From Saccharomycopsis fibuligera x Saccharomycopsis cf. fibuligera (taxonomy: Eukaryota > Ascomycota > Saccharomycetes > Ascoideales > Saccharomycopsidaceae), in assembly GCA_001936135.1 (NCBI GenBank), contig CP012820.1, positions 1,984,001-2,048,000 on the forward strand: a DNA stretch of 64,000 bases, given 5' to 3'. Shown here piece after piece: positions 30,068-42,251 of the stretch. Within the stretch, counting starts at the first letter, position 1. Every line of letters starts with the position of its first letter. A program made the position numbers and the translations under genes. The notes beneath the pieces were generated by a model. It saw only the letters and a list, made by a program, of their open reading frames with translations, did not search any database and was not told where the DNA came from.

Positions 30068-33000
30068 TTATTTTATCAATAACTTCATACTAGGATCACT
30101 GTCCTCGCCAGTATCGTTGTCATGGTAAGAATTTCTCTTATCTTCCAGCCTTTCTATAGCATTTAGTGAATTGATATGTTTTTGGTTATCAGACTCACCA
30201 ACATTTGAATCAGAAGGAATTGCATTACTATCAGCATAAATTGAGCGTAACTGCGTATTGTCGCTGAGTTTTTGTTGGTCACTTTGTTGTTGTTCTTCTT
30301 CATAATGTAGATGTGAATTGTTAAGGGCAAGGAAATTGAAAATTTGGTCATTGCTATCTTGTTGCTGACTCTGTACTCTGTATGTGTTGGTATTGTTATT
30401 ATCCCCAGTAGCAGCAATACTTTTGTTTAGGGAATGATGAGTGCTAACTAACTCATTTACATCATCAAAGATATTATTACCACGTGTTGATAAGGAAGCA
30501 GCTCTAGTTGTTTCATTTGTACCAGTATGACTGCTATATGCGTCTGCAAAAATATTATTGGAGGTTTCATGAATTTCGCTTTCCTCATCGTCAAGCAAAA
30601 ATATATTTCTTTGGCTTTCTTGTGATTGGTCAAATGAGTGGGTGTGCGGCCGTGTGTTCTGAGTAGGACTAACTAAGCTAATTAGTTGGGAATCGTCTCC
30701 GTCGTCCATATCTAGCAAATCTTCATCATCATGGAATAATCTGTTCGAGTGATAATCGGCATTATTGTCATGATTATCCTTTTCTTGACTCTGAACATCA
30801 TTAAGATCTTCGCCACGCTTGATTCTTTTCTTTTCTTGAAACTTGGTCTTTTGCTTCTCATAAAATGAATTCAATATACCTTTACAAGCATTCGCCAAGA
30901 TCAAAAGCACTAAAAGCACCGTCAACGTGGATTGCATTGCAATCAACACAAACCCAATAATCGTGCTTTTGATTTTACTTAATGATACAACATCAGTGAA
31001 CAAGAAAGTCAAAATTAAACTTATGACTCTCACTATTTGAATAAAAATATTCAAAGTATTACCCATCTTGGTATTGAATGGCATAAAAATACAAAAAAAT
31101 GCGCAAAGACAAACATCGATCGCTAATTGACCAAAAATTTGCACCAAGCCATGACCAACACCAAGGGCAATGAATGCGTTTCTGCCAAATACGGCAAGAA
31201 ATGAAGGAATGAAAACCCACCAAAATTTCACTTTGAACTCATCGTAAAATACTCCATACTTCGTGATCCAAGGTTTGTGAAGAAATAAAACTTGTGGGCC
31301 TTTCCAGTCTTGTGTTTGTGATTGTACTTCGGCTGCTAATTTCTCCTCGGCTAATTTTTTATGTGCAACGTGAGCCAAATACCAAATACGAATAGCATAT
31401 GCAAGTAGCACAGCAGTGAAAACGGAAAATGTCAAAGCAGCTAAGAAGATCGTTGCCCATGAGTCTTTGAGACGGAATTGATAAAGCGTTAAAAGAACCC
31501 AAACTCCATATAGAATAATGATTACACGAAGAAGAGTAAGTCTCAAAAATCTGCGGTATTCTTTTCTAAAACCTTGAAATTTTGGTTTTGCAGGTTTTTT
31601 TAATGAAGTTGATGATGATGGAGGAAGATCATCATTTGTATTTAATTTAATGGATTTGAAAGAAAGTTTAGTTAGTAATTTTGAACCACTTGATTTGTGT
31701 TTGTCTGGTAGCGGGAGCATTTCAGTGGAATTTCGAGCGTTTTCGTATTCTTCCCACTGTTTTTGTAATTTTTCCATTCTTGCTTCAGTGTAGTAGAGTT
31801 CTAAAGCTAACTTGAAAGCTAGCATAAAGAAAATAATTGTGGTAACTATAATGGCCCACCAAATTAATAACGTCACAAACCCATTAGTATGTGGTATATG
31901 GTTTTTTTCAAGATATGCCTCCATACCTGTGACATATTTGGAATAGGTTTGGGTTGAACTATCACTGCCAGTAGTCGGAATGCTACTGGTAGGTTCTCTC
32001 TTTACAACAAAGAATCCATTATCAGTCGCATATCTTTTGGCAATTTTAAAAGTGTCTTCAAAACTTCTTTTTGCCGAACTTGAAGAATCAGAACTTGAAG
32101 AAAGTGCCTGTAACGCACTAACACTACTTTTACTCAACTTATCCTCGTATAACGTTGTTTTCCCAAGAGTTGCATAGCTCGATTCTGTCAAATTACCACC
32201 TGTATTATTTCTCAATCTGTCAATGGATCTTTCCATACCTGCCCATTCTAACACGCCACATGTCCAACTGAAATTTCTGGTAAAGTTTCTGTACACTTTT
32301 GGATAGCTTATGGAATAAGCACCATTGAGACATATTGTTTGGAGCCAGCCAACCAAATCACCTAATCCTGGAGGATTCCATGCATTTGAAGCCACGTTTG
32401 TCCCAGGACCACTAGCAGGAGCACCGACACCATTGGCAGCAATACCATGGCCTGCTTCCCCACCAGTGGTTCCAGTTGTTGCTGCATGAGTTCCAGCAGC
32501 ATGAGTAGTACCCCCATCGATAGTTACGGCATTAGTGCTCTGAGAAGCAGCACTGGAGCTCATGGCAACAACCAAAGCTATAATAGCAGCAATTGCTGTA
32601 CCCCATTTAGCACTACTCACATTAGTAGATTTACCATTAGTTATATCAGATCTAAAACATCCATACTCTTCACTATTACCGTTAACATCGTATAATTCGA
32701 TTAAAATGTTTCCCTCGATATCTGGAATGGTAAATGCTAACTCTGAAATGGAAGAAACATATTGTGAAGGTACAGTATGATTCCCCTGGATCGTCACATC
32801 TGTGTTTTTAGTGATTGGGCAAAGTTCGCTAACACCATACTCACAAAACTTGACTTCTCGTTCAGCTACCTTAATGCCATAAATTGTTAAAGTAATTTTC
32901 GCAGTGGCATTCACTGTTTCCTTTGCTGTGCCGGTTGCGGTATAAAAGACAGAATGTGTTAATTTGTCAAAGGAGAATTTAAAGTTTGTCACTTTGATGA

Positions 33001-33124
33001 CGGCGTTATCTGAATCTGAAGCACAGTTGAAAGATCCGTACGAATCTATAGATGTAGCTGCTTTACCAAAAACGACATCGACAAGTATTATGCTTATGAG
33101 AAAAAAGATATAATTCCACTTCAT
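30068..33124 (-). CDS. FLC/TRP-like multipass membrane protein
   Basis: Predicted ER/plasma-membrane protein of the fungal ML-like plus TRP-like family that includes S. cerevisiae Flc1-3. I use ATG 33124 (1018 residues); the frame extends to 33151 only through a TTG. A signal peptide (MKWNYIFFLISIILVDVVFG) leads into the ML-like lumenal domain with FCEYGVSELCPITKN and the family-like FRSDITNGKST block. An Ala/Gly/Thr-rich insert (about 195-245) follows. The TRP-like part has about seven to nine membrane segments from about 430 to 780, then a polar cytoplasmic tail rich in Asn, Asp and Gln. Flc proteins affect haem/FAD transport, calcium and wall integrity; the exact role here is unknown. It is longer than the 770-790 residues usual for Flc1-3. 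Confidence 0.85.
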   Translation of the reverse strand: MKWNYIFFLISIILVDVVFGKAATSIDSYGSFNCASDSDNAVIKVTNFKFSFDKLTHSVFYTATGTAKETVNATAKITLTIYGIKVAEREVKFCEYGVSELCPITKNTDVTIQGNHTVPSQYVSSISELAFTIPDIEGNILIELYDVNGNSEEYGCFRSDITNGKSTNVSSAKWGTAIAAIIALVVAMSSSAASQSTNAVTIDGGTTHAAGTHAATTGTTGGEAGHGIAANGVGAPASGPGTNVASNAWNPPGLGDLVGWLQTICLNGAYSISYPKVYRNFTRNFSWTCGVLEWAGMERSIDRLRNNTGGNLTESSYATLGKTTLYEDKLSKSSVSALQALSSSSDSSSSAKRSFEDTFKIAKRYATDNGFFVVKREPTSSIPTTGSDSSTQTYSKYVTGMEAYLEKNHIPHTNGFVTLLIWWAIIVTTIIFFMLAFKLALELYYTEARMEKLQKQWEEYENARNSTEMLPLPDKHKSSGSKLLTKLSFKSIKLNTNDDLPPSSSTSLKKPAKPKFQGFRKEYRRFLRLTLLRVIIILYGVWVLLTLYQFRLKDSWATIFLAALTFSVFTAVLLAYAIRIWYLAHVAHKKLAEEKLAAEVQSQTQDWKGPQVLFLHKPWITKYGVFYDEFKVKFWWVFIPSFLAVFGRNAFIALGVGHGLVQIFGQLAIDVCLCAFFCIFMPFNTKMGNTLNIFIQIVRVISLILTFLFTDVVSLSKIKSTIIGFVLIAMQSTLTVLLVLLILANACKGILNSFYEKQKTKFQEKKRIKRGEDLNDVQSQEKDNHDNNADYHSNRLFHDDEDLLDMDDGDDSQLISLVSPTQNTRPHTHSFDQSQESQRNIFLLDDEESEIHETSNNIFADAYSSHTGTNETTRAASLSTRGNNIFDDVNELVSTHHSLNKSIAATGDNNNTNTYRVQSQQQDSNDQIFNFLALNNSHLHYEEEQQQSDQQKLSDNTQLRSIYADSNAIPSDSNVGESDNQKHINSLNAIERLEDKRNSYHDNDTGEDSDPSMKLLIK

Positions 33125-33930
33125 TATTGAAGGCCCAGACAATACTCCCAACTGCTTTTATGATACCGTATTCACGTCTCAAGCGAAGTTTCTGCGTAGA
33201 CTAGAGTTATCAATGAATAAATTGATTGATTTCTGTCCGGTAAATCCAGCTCACTAGTTTTCCTCACCTAAAAACACCATGCAAAACACACGACGTCAAA
33301 AAGGGTAAGTAACTGATTAGAGATGGTTTGAAAACTATTGTAGGAACCCAGAGAGGCAACGCTTTTGGACAGGTTGAGGTTTAGGGGCTTGCAGAATATC
33401 AGAAGGAAATATTTTCTGGTTTTGATTTTGATTTTGATTAGCCGCTTTTGTTTTTTCGCTCATTCAGCAAAAGCCGGTAGTAGATGGTCGGAATTTGAAA
33501 AGCCAAGACTCCCGGAATGTATATGCAAGATCTCTGGATTCCCAAAATCGGCCTAAAAGGATGTTTGATTGCTCGCTCGAGCACTACCATTCGCCCAAGA
33601 GATATGGGGCGCAGGCAGCAGCCACCGGAATAACTAATTTTCGGGTAGAGTATTTCTCGGAATACAATGTATACATATGGTGCAGACTATTTTTCAGTAA
33701 GAATTACAGTTGGGAGAAGTTCTAGAAAAAGATATGTCTAAGACACGGCAGAGAAAACAAGAAACATGATATTCGTGATGCGTCATCAGAAAAAAAAAAA
33801 AAATAAAAAAAATAAAAAAAAATAAAAAAAATAATTAAAAAAAAAAACAGGAAACAAGGCTGCTGTTGCTAGGCCAATTTAACACAATATTAGTAGCAAA
33901 CCGTAATTAGATAGTTAAAACATATTTGGA
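33125..33930. other. Promoter side of the FLC-like gene, with an A-rich tract
   Basis: No gene is called. Small plus-strand frames of 63 and 76 codons lie in overlapping registers without domains. An A-rich AAAAAAAT-type run spans 33790-33847, near the 3' end of the hydrolase-like gene. Confidence 0.4.
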
Positions 33931-35664
33931 TCAAAGCTTGGCTTTGATTGCATTAAGTCTATACTTTATGTCCTTAAGGACTTTGGTGCTTGGGTCCCAT
34001 TCATCAAACTCCTGTAACATCAAATTCACATATTTCTCACCATTCTTTATATTGCATATTGATTCATACATTAAACCTCTAAGGCACCAGGGCAAATGAA
34101 AAGGATTTATTCCTAAAGTGTCTATTATAAATTCCTTGCGGCGAATAGCAATTTCTTCATACTTTTTGTTAGTGGTTGAATATAGGAAAAAGTTGAGTCC
34201 GAGCTCATAAACTTTGTACTCGTTATATATTTTTGAGTGACCACCACCTGTCAATGGCCCCGCTAAAGCATTTGATATTTCTTTGATCATTCCGTGGTCA
34301 TTGAGACCCATATTATGTAACAACAATGAACAGTTGAGAATCTTGATTAAAAAGTTGGGGGTATTGGAATCTTTATCAATATAAATTGATCTAAATAAGT
34401 TTGGATGTTGTATATGAATGCATGTTGATGAGTAAAGCGGCACCAATTGGTCATTAATCGATCCAATATACACTATTTTAGCATTATTACTTAGTATGAT
34501 TTTCAAGCTTTCTAAATACTTCAATGATTGCACTGAGTTAAAGTTTTGAAACTCAAATAACTCAAGCATTGAATCGCTTTCGATGGTTGAGTATGCCCTG
34601 ACAAAAATTTTCTTGTTTACCCCATAAAAAGGCCCAATGCTGATTCCAGCCATTGCTAATATACCAAGCCTCTTCCTGTATAAATCGCCAATAAGACCCG
34701 TTTCAATCAACTTGGCCATCAATATTACTGATACCGGGGTCCCTTGAGAGTGAGCAGCTACGTAAATAAAATCATATTGGTTCAAATCGTACCTTGATAA
34801 AACATCATAAAAATAATTCACCCGGTCAAAAACCTTTCCCTCTTTCTCCAACGCAATTTTTGACACCAGCAACTTCGAATTATTACCAAAGTGACATCTA
34901 TTTTCGTTCACCCATTGCCTGATTGTATTTTCTGCTTCCAACATGAACTTTATAGAAGTACCTGTGGGCTCTCCAATAAATGGTCGAAGATACTTGGTTG
35001 GGAAGAAACCATGAACACCAATAATCAAAATCTTTTTAAAGCTTGTGTCAGGATACGTGTTTCTCAACAAGTGTGATTTATCCGTGCTTTCAGAACCATA
35101 GCCAACCTTGCTGCTAATCTGCGACACGATTGAGCGAAAATGATTGTAATAACTATTTTTGGGTATTGATTCTAAAAATGATGGAATAATTATATTGTGT
35201 GTTTGTATATCAGTTGTACTGCAATTAAAATTAGGCTCAAGTGGCTTATCCGTAAAATCCCAATCTTCTGAATATAATATATTAGACCTAATTGCCTCAG
35301 CAGTGGCCTTTTTAGTACCGTCCTCTTTCGCTGTGGTCGCCTTATTGGACCAAAAAGACCATGTTTTATTTAAGCTAGTGCTTGAGTTGTTTCTTTGTTC
35401 ACTAAGCTGTTCATTAACAACGGCAGTTGCCGGCGATTCTTCTAAAGTAGTTTCTTGTGCAAGAGACGGTGCCGATTTAGTAGCGCTCATTGCTTGGAAT
35501 TGTCTTTCAGCTCCCACAGAATCATTCGCCACAAAGCTCGCAGTGTTATCTTTGTTATTATTTTTACTGTTATCTCCGGCGCTGCTAATGGACGCTATAG
35601 AGACTTTTTTCTTCCATGTGAACCATCCGTTCCTGGCTACATTCTTGTGTGGGTCATCCAGCAT
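33931..35664 (-). CDS. Alpha/beta-hydrolase-like protein of unknown substrate
   Basis: A 577-residue protein with a polar, Asn/Ser/Thr-rich N-terminal 170 residues, followed by a hydrolase-like core. Core features are the strand-oxyanion block KILIIGVHGFF (about 211), the phrase RPFIGEPTGTS, and a nucleophile elbow AHSQG (Ser near 306) after YDFIYVA. SINDQLVPLYSS near 400 and LHNMGLNDHG near 450 could supply the Asp and His. It has no signal peptide. S. cerevisiae YDR444W, a putative esterase next to SSN2, is a positional candidate because SSN2 is two genes away, but the sequence does not look like a standard DUF676 lipase. Hydrolase fold likely; reaction unknown. Confidence 0.65.
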   Translation of the reverse strand: MLDDPHKNVARNGWFTWKKKVSIASISSAGDNSKNNNKDNTASFVANDSVGAERQFQAMSATKSAPSLAQETTLEESPATAVVNEQLSEQRNNSSTSLNKTWSFWSNKATTAKEDGTKKATAEAIRSNILYSEDWDFTDKPLEPNFNCSTTDIQTHNIIIPSFLESIPKNSYYNHFRSIVSQISSKVGYGSESTDKSHLLRNTYPDTSFKKILIIGVHGFFPTKYLRPFIGEPTGTSIKFMLEAENTIRQWVNENRCHFGNNSKLLVSKIALEKEGKVFDRVNYFYDVLSRYDLNQYDFIYVAAHSQGTPVSVILMAKLIETGLIGDLYRKRLGILAMAGISIGPFYGVNKKIFVRAYSTIESDSMLELFEFQNFNSVQSLKYLESLKIILSNNAKIVYIGSINDQLVPLYSSTCIHIQHPNLFRSIYIDKDSNTPNFLIKILNCSLLLHNMGLNDHGMIKEISNALAGPLTGGGHSKIYNEYKVYELGLNFFLYSTTNKKYEEIAIRRKEFIIDTLGINPFHLPWCLRGLMYESICNIKNGEKYVNLMLQEFDEWDPSTKVLKDIKYRLNAIKAKL

Positions 35665-36045
35665 GTCATCTATGATTTCTCGTTACCTTCTATTTTGCGT
35701 ATGGTATGCCAGTTGAGTTCCTTGATAATGTTAGTGTTGATAATAGTAATGATGAACTCAATCTTTATCTTTTTAGAATATCCTTTTGGAATCGTACTGC
35801 TGTTTGAAATCCGGTTGCGGGCCCTGGCTCTTGCAGATTGCGTACCTACATCCGGACATGGTACATGGCAGTGATAGCATCGCTGTAAACTCATATGCAT
35901 CCATCATTCCAAATGACATTAGGCAGCGAAATTACAAAAGAAAGGAACACTTGAAACGTTCAATTGGTGGGTTCTAAACTATAATACAAATCAATAAATG
36001 TTTGAATTAAAATACATAATATGGAACAATAGTCTCCTTTTAGGT
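35665..36045. other. Spacer between DOT1 and the hydrolase-like gene
   Basis: Promoter of the minus-strand hydrolase-like gene and terminator of DOT1. Nothing specific is seen; overlapping short frames lack domains. Confidence 0.4.
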
Positions 36046-38466
36046 CTATGCTTTGATACGGTGACTTCTAGTTCTGGTTAAAGAGTGATCATTCCAAACG
36101 CTTTGCTGATATTTCTCACTAACAGTACTAATAAAGTATTTTCCGCCAGAGTTTGTCCATGAGACTGAACCAGGCAGAAACAGGAGCTCTTCAACTACCA
36201 ATTTGTGTACAATACTAGTAATATTGTACTGTGTTATGGTGTGCCCCGGTTTGACAAGGTTTTTCAAACTGATGATTTTTGCCCCGGGTTTCAATCCATT
36301 AAGTAATATACCAACTTGCTCATTCAATTCGTCATTGAATACGTAATTGTTTACTAAAACGACGTCAATATCCGGTATAATTTTCAATACTCCTTCATGT
36401 CCAATAAATGACTCTCGCAAGAAAAACTTAACATCTCCATGTATTAAGCCGTAATATTTACATCTTTCTTTGAACTCATTCTCTTGCAACTCACAAGCCG
36501 TTGAAGCATCTTCCATGATCTCAGCTCCATAGCCTTTGCAACCAAACTCTAAGGCTGCCTGAATAGTACAGTTTCCCACTCCAGAACCCAAATCTAAAAA
36601 CGTGTGTTTATGAGTGGCGCCGACTTTATTCATCATTTCCGAGAAAAAGTTTGGTAAAATTTCTCCATAAACGTTATTAGAAAACGCTTTATACTTTCTC
36701 AACTTTTTCGAAAGCGGAGAAACCGTTCTGGCGTAAATTTGACATAACAATTCATGAACAAATGATTTTGATATTGTGGTTTTTTTTGATAAATAATCTT
36801 GAATAACACCCTGTCTTTGCAACTTTAATAATAAAAAGTTAAATAGTGCTATTGATTCCAAAAGTTTGTCAAAATTTTTTGCTTCCATCGCCTCCACATA
36901 TTGCCCAAGAATACAGTTATTTGGTTGCTCAGAATTAATTACTTCAAGCTGATATTGCTTCGGCAAGTACATTAAAGATACCATTCTCATTGTTCTTCCA
37001 ATTTCATACAAGGGATCGAGCTCCTCATCTTTTGGATCAAGCAACAAATACTCTTCTTTCAAAAACGGAAAAACAACTGAATCCAATCTTACAGTAAGCT
37101 GGGCCTCAGATTTTCCTTCAAAATAAGGTACATATCTCTCTTTAAATTTTTGAATAAAGTCTTTTGCCAGTATTATATTTGCCTCAATTGTAACATCCTG
37201 GCTTGAAGTGATAGCAGCACTCACAAAAAACAATCTTCCCACAGAAGAAATTTCATCTTCATTCTCACCACCTAAAAATGAGGCAAAAATTTCAGATATA
37301 TTAGCATTTTTCTTTAAGGCTGGTTTTTCGCGCAAATTAGCCACTTGTGGTTCTTCACTTCTGCATGACTCTTTCACAAGATCAACAGAACTCCCCCGCG
37401 CCAGAGCATTCTCTGAATCAACCACAGTACGGTCATCCGAAATTACGCTTTTATTACCATCCTCAACCTCTTCATTTGTAATGTTGTCATTAGGTTTACT
37501 GATTTCAATGTTTTCATTGTGCGTATTCTTTTTGGTCTTTGTTTTTCCTGTTTTTTGCTTGGGTGAACTCTTTGTTACTTTACTCTTGTTTGTCTTTTTT
37601 ACATCTTTTGATTGTTCGATTTTTGTAACTGTTTTCGACGCTTTCTTCAGTTTTTCAGGTTTTTCGCTTTTTACTGTAAAACCTTTTTTAGAAGCTTCTA
37701 CTTTGTTTTTAACAGGTTTGCCTTTCTCTTCTATCTTAGGTTTGAAATTATTGCTTTTTCTTTGCTTTAAATCAGAAATTTTGCTCGTGCTCTTTGAAGT
37801 CTTCGAGGTATTAGGCTGGGAATCATTTAACTTTGACTCGTTACCTTTCTTATTATCTTGTAGTTCGTTCAATTCTTCGGTAGCCAAAGTTTGTTCTAAA
37901 CTTAAATCTTTAGCGGCCTTTTCTTCTACAAAATTCTTTTGTTGCTCTTGATTCAAATAAAGCTGCTCTTTTCGTATTTTTTCTGCTTTCAATTTCTTTT
38001 GTTTTTTTTCTTCGTCTTCAGGCGAGTAAAACCTTCTCTGTTTCCTTTTTCTACCATGAAAAGAAACCCCAAATTCATGATTTTCACTCAGGTCATTTGA
38101 ACTCCAAGTAGCCATCCAAGTTGCATCCTCTATTAGACTCGAAAGCGATTTACTACCAGTGGTGCCTCTATTTCTAGGTTTTGCTTTCGGTTTTGCACCT
38201 TGTTTTGTTAATATTTGCTGGCTTTGATTTGATTTATCTTCCAGTACCTCAGGTTCATCATTCTCCTTATTAATGTTATCGTTATCCTTGAGATTATCTG
38301 GACTCTCTGATTTTGATTGAGATTCTGGAGTCGGTAGCGTATTAATTGGAAATTCAGACTTCTCGACACTCTTGTTTATACTGACCTCAGTATCATCTGT
38401 ATAATAGATTTTTGGATCCTCGGAGACACTATGATTCTCTGCATATAACAGTTTTTCCATGGTCAT
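36046..38466 (-). CDS. DOT1: Dot1, histone H3 lysine 79 methyltransferase
   Basis: Nucleosomal H3K79 methyltransferase acting in telomeric silencing and the DNA-damage checkpoint. The protein has 806 residues against 582 in S. cerevisiae; the surplus is in the N-terminal half, a highly charged Lys/Ser/Glu-rich region (about 60-330) that in Dot1 contacts DNA and nucleosomes. The catalytic fold is in the last 350 residues: SAM motif I in FLDLGSGVGNC (about 622-632), GAEIMEDAS, the catalytic-pocket VLVNNYVFN (about 702-710), and PGAKIISLKNLV. SVSWTNSGGKYFISTV near the C-terminus matches family members. It is a single exon beginning MTMEKLL. Confidence 0.96.
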   Translation of the reverse strand: MTMEKLLYAENHSVSEDPKIYYTDDTEVSINKSVEKSEFPINTLPTPESQSKSESPDNLKDNDNINKENDEPEVLEDKSNQSQQILTKQGAKPKAKPRNRGTTGSKSLSSLIEDATWMATWSSNDLSENHEFGVSFHGRKRKQRRFYSPEDEEKKQKKLKAEKIRKEQLYLNQEQQKNFVEEKAAKDLSLEQTLATEELNELQDNKKGNESKLNDSQPNTSKTSKSTSKISDLKQRKSNNFKPKIEEKGKPVKNKVEASKKGFTVKSEKPEKLKKASKTVTKIEQSKDVKKTNKSKVTKSSPKQKTGKTKTKKNTHNENIEISKPNDNITNEEVEDGNKSVISDDRTVVDSENALARGSSVDLVKESCRSEEPQVANLREKPALKKNANISEIFASFLGGENEDEISSVGRLFFVSAAITSSQDVTIEANIILAKDFIQKFKERYVPYFEGKSEAQLTVRLDSVVFPFLKEEYLLLDPKDEELDPLYEIGRTMRMVSLMYLPKQYQLEVINSEQPNNCILGQYVEAMEAKNFDKLLESIALFNFLLLKLQRQGVIQDYLSKKTTISKSFVHELLCQIYARTVSPLSKKLRKYKAFSNNVYGEILPNFFSEMMNKVGATHKHTFLDLGSGVGNCTIQAALEFGCKGYGAEIMEDASTACELQENEFKERCKYYGLIHGDVKFFLRESFIGHEGVLKIIPDIDVVLVNNYVFNDELNEQVGILLNGLKPGAKIISLKNLVKPGHTITQYNITSIVHKLVVEELLFLPGSVSWTNSGGKYFISTVSEKYQQSVWNDHSLTRTRSHRIKA

Positions 38467-39066
38467 CTATAAGTTTAAATAAGTTTATCTGCTACCTATT
38501 GAATGTGTCAGTAGTGTAAATATCTAAGTGCACCGATCTCTCTTCGGGCACTTCTTTGATTAATCTAAGCGCCAAATGTACTTGATAAGTACCGTACTTT
38601 ACCTTAAATCTGAACGAAAAGTCGGATATCTTTTGAATCCTCAGACAATTTAACCGCTAAAAACACCTATTTGGAATCTACTTGTATCTCGATGTTGTTG
38701 TGATGTATGCCTTTCTGATCTCAAGATGACTTACTAAAACCTAAATAACAATATTACAAGATTAACTAACTGAAACCAATATATCAGCGAGGAAAAAAAA
38801 CAAAATGAAAACAAACGGTGGTGAATTTCTGTTGATTTTAAACGCGTGTATCATGACATAATTGCATCTACATGCATGATATATATACACTGCACAAAGT
38901 AATTACACACCAACTTTTACAATAACATTTGAGAGTAATTAAAAAATAACCCCATTTTAATGGTACGTCGCGATATATAGCTTTTCTCGCAATTCCATAT
39001 CCAGCATGGTAATTGTCTGTGGCATATATAGATTTGATAAACAAAAAACAAAACTATAAGAAAAAA
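38467..39066. other. Promoter of DOT1
   Basis: About 600 bases between DOT1 (5' end) and SSN2 (3' end). AT-rich, with TATA-like ATATATATAC near 38879-38888. No gene is seen. Confidence 0.4.
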
Positions 39067-42000
39067 TTACTCCACTTTGATGTGACTCAAAACATTCAAT
39101 ACTTTCTTGACAGCTAGAATATGCCAAGGGACAATAGAGTCGTTGTTGTAATTGAGACTGTTTAAGTTATCATCAGAACTACTTTGATTTGTTAAACCAT
39201 AGCCATTGTTGGTAACGTCATCGCTATAGTTACCAATCAAGTGGTTCACTGCCGTCAAATTCCTGAACTGACACAAGAGGTCTTTGAGCAATATACTGGA
39301 GTTGAAGTAGCTAGGATAACTAAGCAAATTCACTTCAAAAGTTAAAAGCTTCTCATCTTTCGCATTCCTCAAAGGTTTAGTTAAATATCCTGTCTTGAAA
39401 GTTATCTTATTAATCGAATTGGACAAGGGAATGGAATTCTTTAGTATTATACCATAAAACTCTTTTTCAGAGTTGACAATTTTCAAGTCGCTGTTACTTA
39501 ACTCTCTGCCATCCATATCATTCAAACTGACATCAATAATGTCGCTTCTATTGAAAAAATCAGACATTGGTATCTCGTTACCAGGTGTCTTTCCTGGAGT
39601 AGAAAACTGATTTGAATAAAACTCGGGGCTGTCAGGGAAAAAGGGAGTCGAATATGAGCCGCCTCCAGGGCTTAGTTTGTAGTTTCCGTAATCTTTAAGT
39701 ATGTCAACATTTGTAGTGTTCATTCTTGAGTCATTGCTATTGACAGAATCATGCCTAGCAAATTTGGAGCCGACGAAGGACTTTTTGAAATCTGATACTT
39801 TCACAACCTGCATATTGTCACTTTTAGTTTGATTCAAAAATAATCTATTGAACGGAAATGGGGCGTTGATATTATTTAAAACTAATCTTGGGTTTGAATT
39901 AACTGTGAGCAATATAATCACCAAGTTGCTGCCCTGTGACAACCTTTTCCAATGAGCCAATTCATCATCCAATATCACGCCGTTAAGCCTTGTTAATACA
40001 AGATATGACTTTCCAGTATGTCTTTTAACCAAATCAAGAGTTATGGCCCATATTTCATTAGTGACTTGCTCAAATGTTTTCCGAGTATTGTCTTTATTTC
40101 CAATTTTCCCATTATTTATTTTCGAAACATTACTTATTGTTGGATAACTGTACCAACTTTTTACTTTCTTGGAGCGCCCCCATTGGTCCGTCCAGCAAGC
40201 AACGCACCAGTTTTTATCAACAGATCGCTCGTAAGCTAAGTGGATAAATAAGTCTTCAGAAAGTAATTGTTTGGCGATAGGTGATTTAGTAAGTTGAAAA
40301 TTGATCTTTTTTGGCAAAGATTTTGCCAAGTTAGAGAAGAGCTCATCATTATTATCCGAATAACAGTTGTACAAAGTCAAAGACAACTTAGTTAATGTGT
40401 CTGCTGATGGAACATTATAAAAATCATTGTTCAAGTATGCTTTTGTTGGAATTATTTGGAAAAAAGGTAACATTGATGTTCCTACTCTTGAGACTAAATT
40501 GTAAAAATTTTTAAATGCAACGGTAAACTTAACAATGGACATTAAGTCAACAAATTGATTTTGAAAAAGTATAAGAATTTTCTCTGGTTTGTACGCATTC
40601 CGACGTTCCACCTGTTCAATCTTTCTAGAAAGAGCAACTAAATTTCCAAAAATCTGCAACTTAGTAGTTAAAATGGCGTAATAGTTTTCAAGACTCGCTC
40701 CATCATAACTTATATCCATTATTCCTGATTTAATAGAGTTTAAAGTCTTTTCAATATCAGTGACGTCATAATTAGATGTCAAGTTTTCCTTTCTAAGAGC
40801 CGCAAACTGGTCAAAATAAGGTCTTAGGTCTTGTCCTTCAAGTAAACTAATTGATCCTAAACCACAGCTTTCATAAGTTCTTATGATAGACAGTAAAAAG
40901 TCTCTTGAAATGTCCAGAAGATTCTTTGACCCATTTACGCTAAAGTTGTTAACTATGAATAAAACCTTGAAATTCCGCAGTTCATATAATGGCGATAGTG
41001 ATAGAGTTTTCCATAGTTTTAATGCCACAGAATTAATACTTAGCTCTTGATTCATTCTCTTCACTTTGCATACTGGTGAATCAATTTTGAAAAAAGCCTG
41101 TTTAAGGTCTTTCATGTAGTTCTCGTTCACTGAGTCACCAAGATAATCATTCTCATTTATAATTGAATTATCAAAATCATTGTGATCAGAGGATATCAAT
41201 GAACTGATCAAATCGTCTCTGTTATCATATTCCTGAACACCAACATACTCTGATAGCTGGATTTTTTTCATAGAACTGAAAAGGCTTTGAAGTGCGGTTA
41301 TTATATTTTTGGACTCTTCATCATTATCAACCTGAATATTAGACGATTGCATGTCTTTATCGCTCAATTGAATATTTTCAAAGTAGTTTTCAAAGTCATC
41401 AAAGTCACTTTCTTCATCACTATTGTCTTCGTTGTTTTTAGAAGAGATTAATGAGGCCAAAGAAATGTATTCTGATAAGGATTTAAAAGGCTCCTCCTTC
41501 AATTTTAGGTTCTTGGTAATATAAGTATCAATTAAGAACCCATCAAATGCTAACAAATTAGTTAAAAATGGTAATGCGTCTTTCAAATCTTTCTCTGTCA
41601 TACTCGGATTATTATGAAAGAACCTTTCTGGAATGGTATACAAAGGGATAGATTTAGTCAAAAAAGGAATCCAGTTAGACGAATCATGGTACCTTATATT
41701 AACATTTTTCTTGCCATGGTAACCGCCCAAACCTGCATCGCTGTTACTTCTATCTAGCGGTGTTTTAATAGCTTCTGCAGACGGTTTTGGGCTTTGAGTA
41801 TTGATGTTTGGAGAAAGCAGGGATTCATCTGGCGTTCCTGAAGCACTCACAGGCTGTACTTTAGGGTCACTATATTTTGTGAATGTTCGTGTAGCCGGTA
41901 ACTCTGGTGTATTTATATTTTGAAAGTTAATATTAGGTTCAAGCTGAGCAGAAACATTATCGAAGCTAGATAAATTGTTGAAGGCATTAATGCTTAGTCC

Positions 42001-42219
42001 AAAATTTTCTGGGGTGGTCACTCTACTGGTGGGAGTTATTTCTTCATTTTTGTATTCTAAGCGATCGTTAGGGTTCAACGCTTGCTTAATTTTTGTAACT
42101 TGGGCTTGCAATTCTGTGATTCCCCCTCTATGTTTCTTCTGTTGTGAACCACTTGATACGGTTCTTAGCTGCGTATTTGAAATATCGCCTGATTCATTTT
42201 CAATGTCTAAATCGCCTTC

Positions 42220-42251
<32 letters not shown>
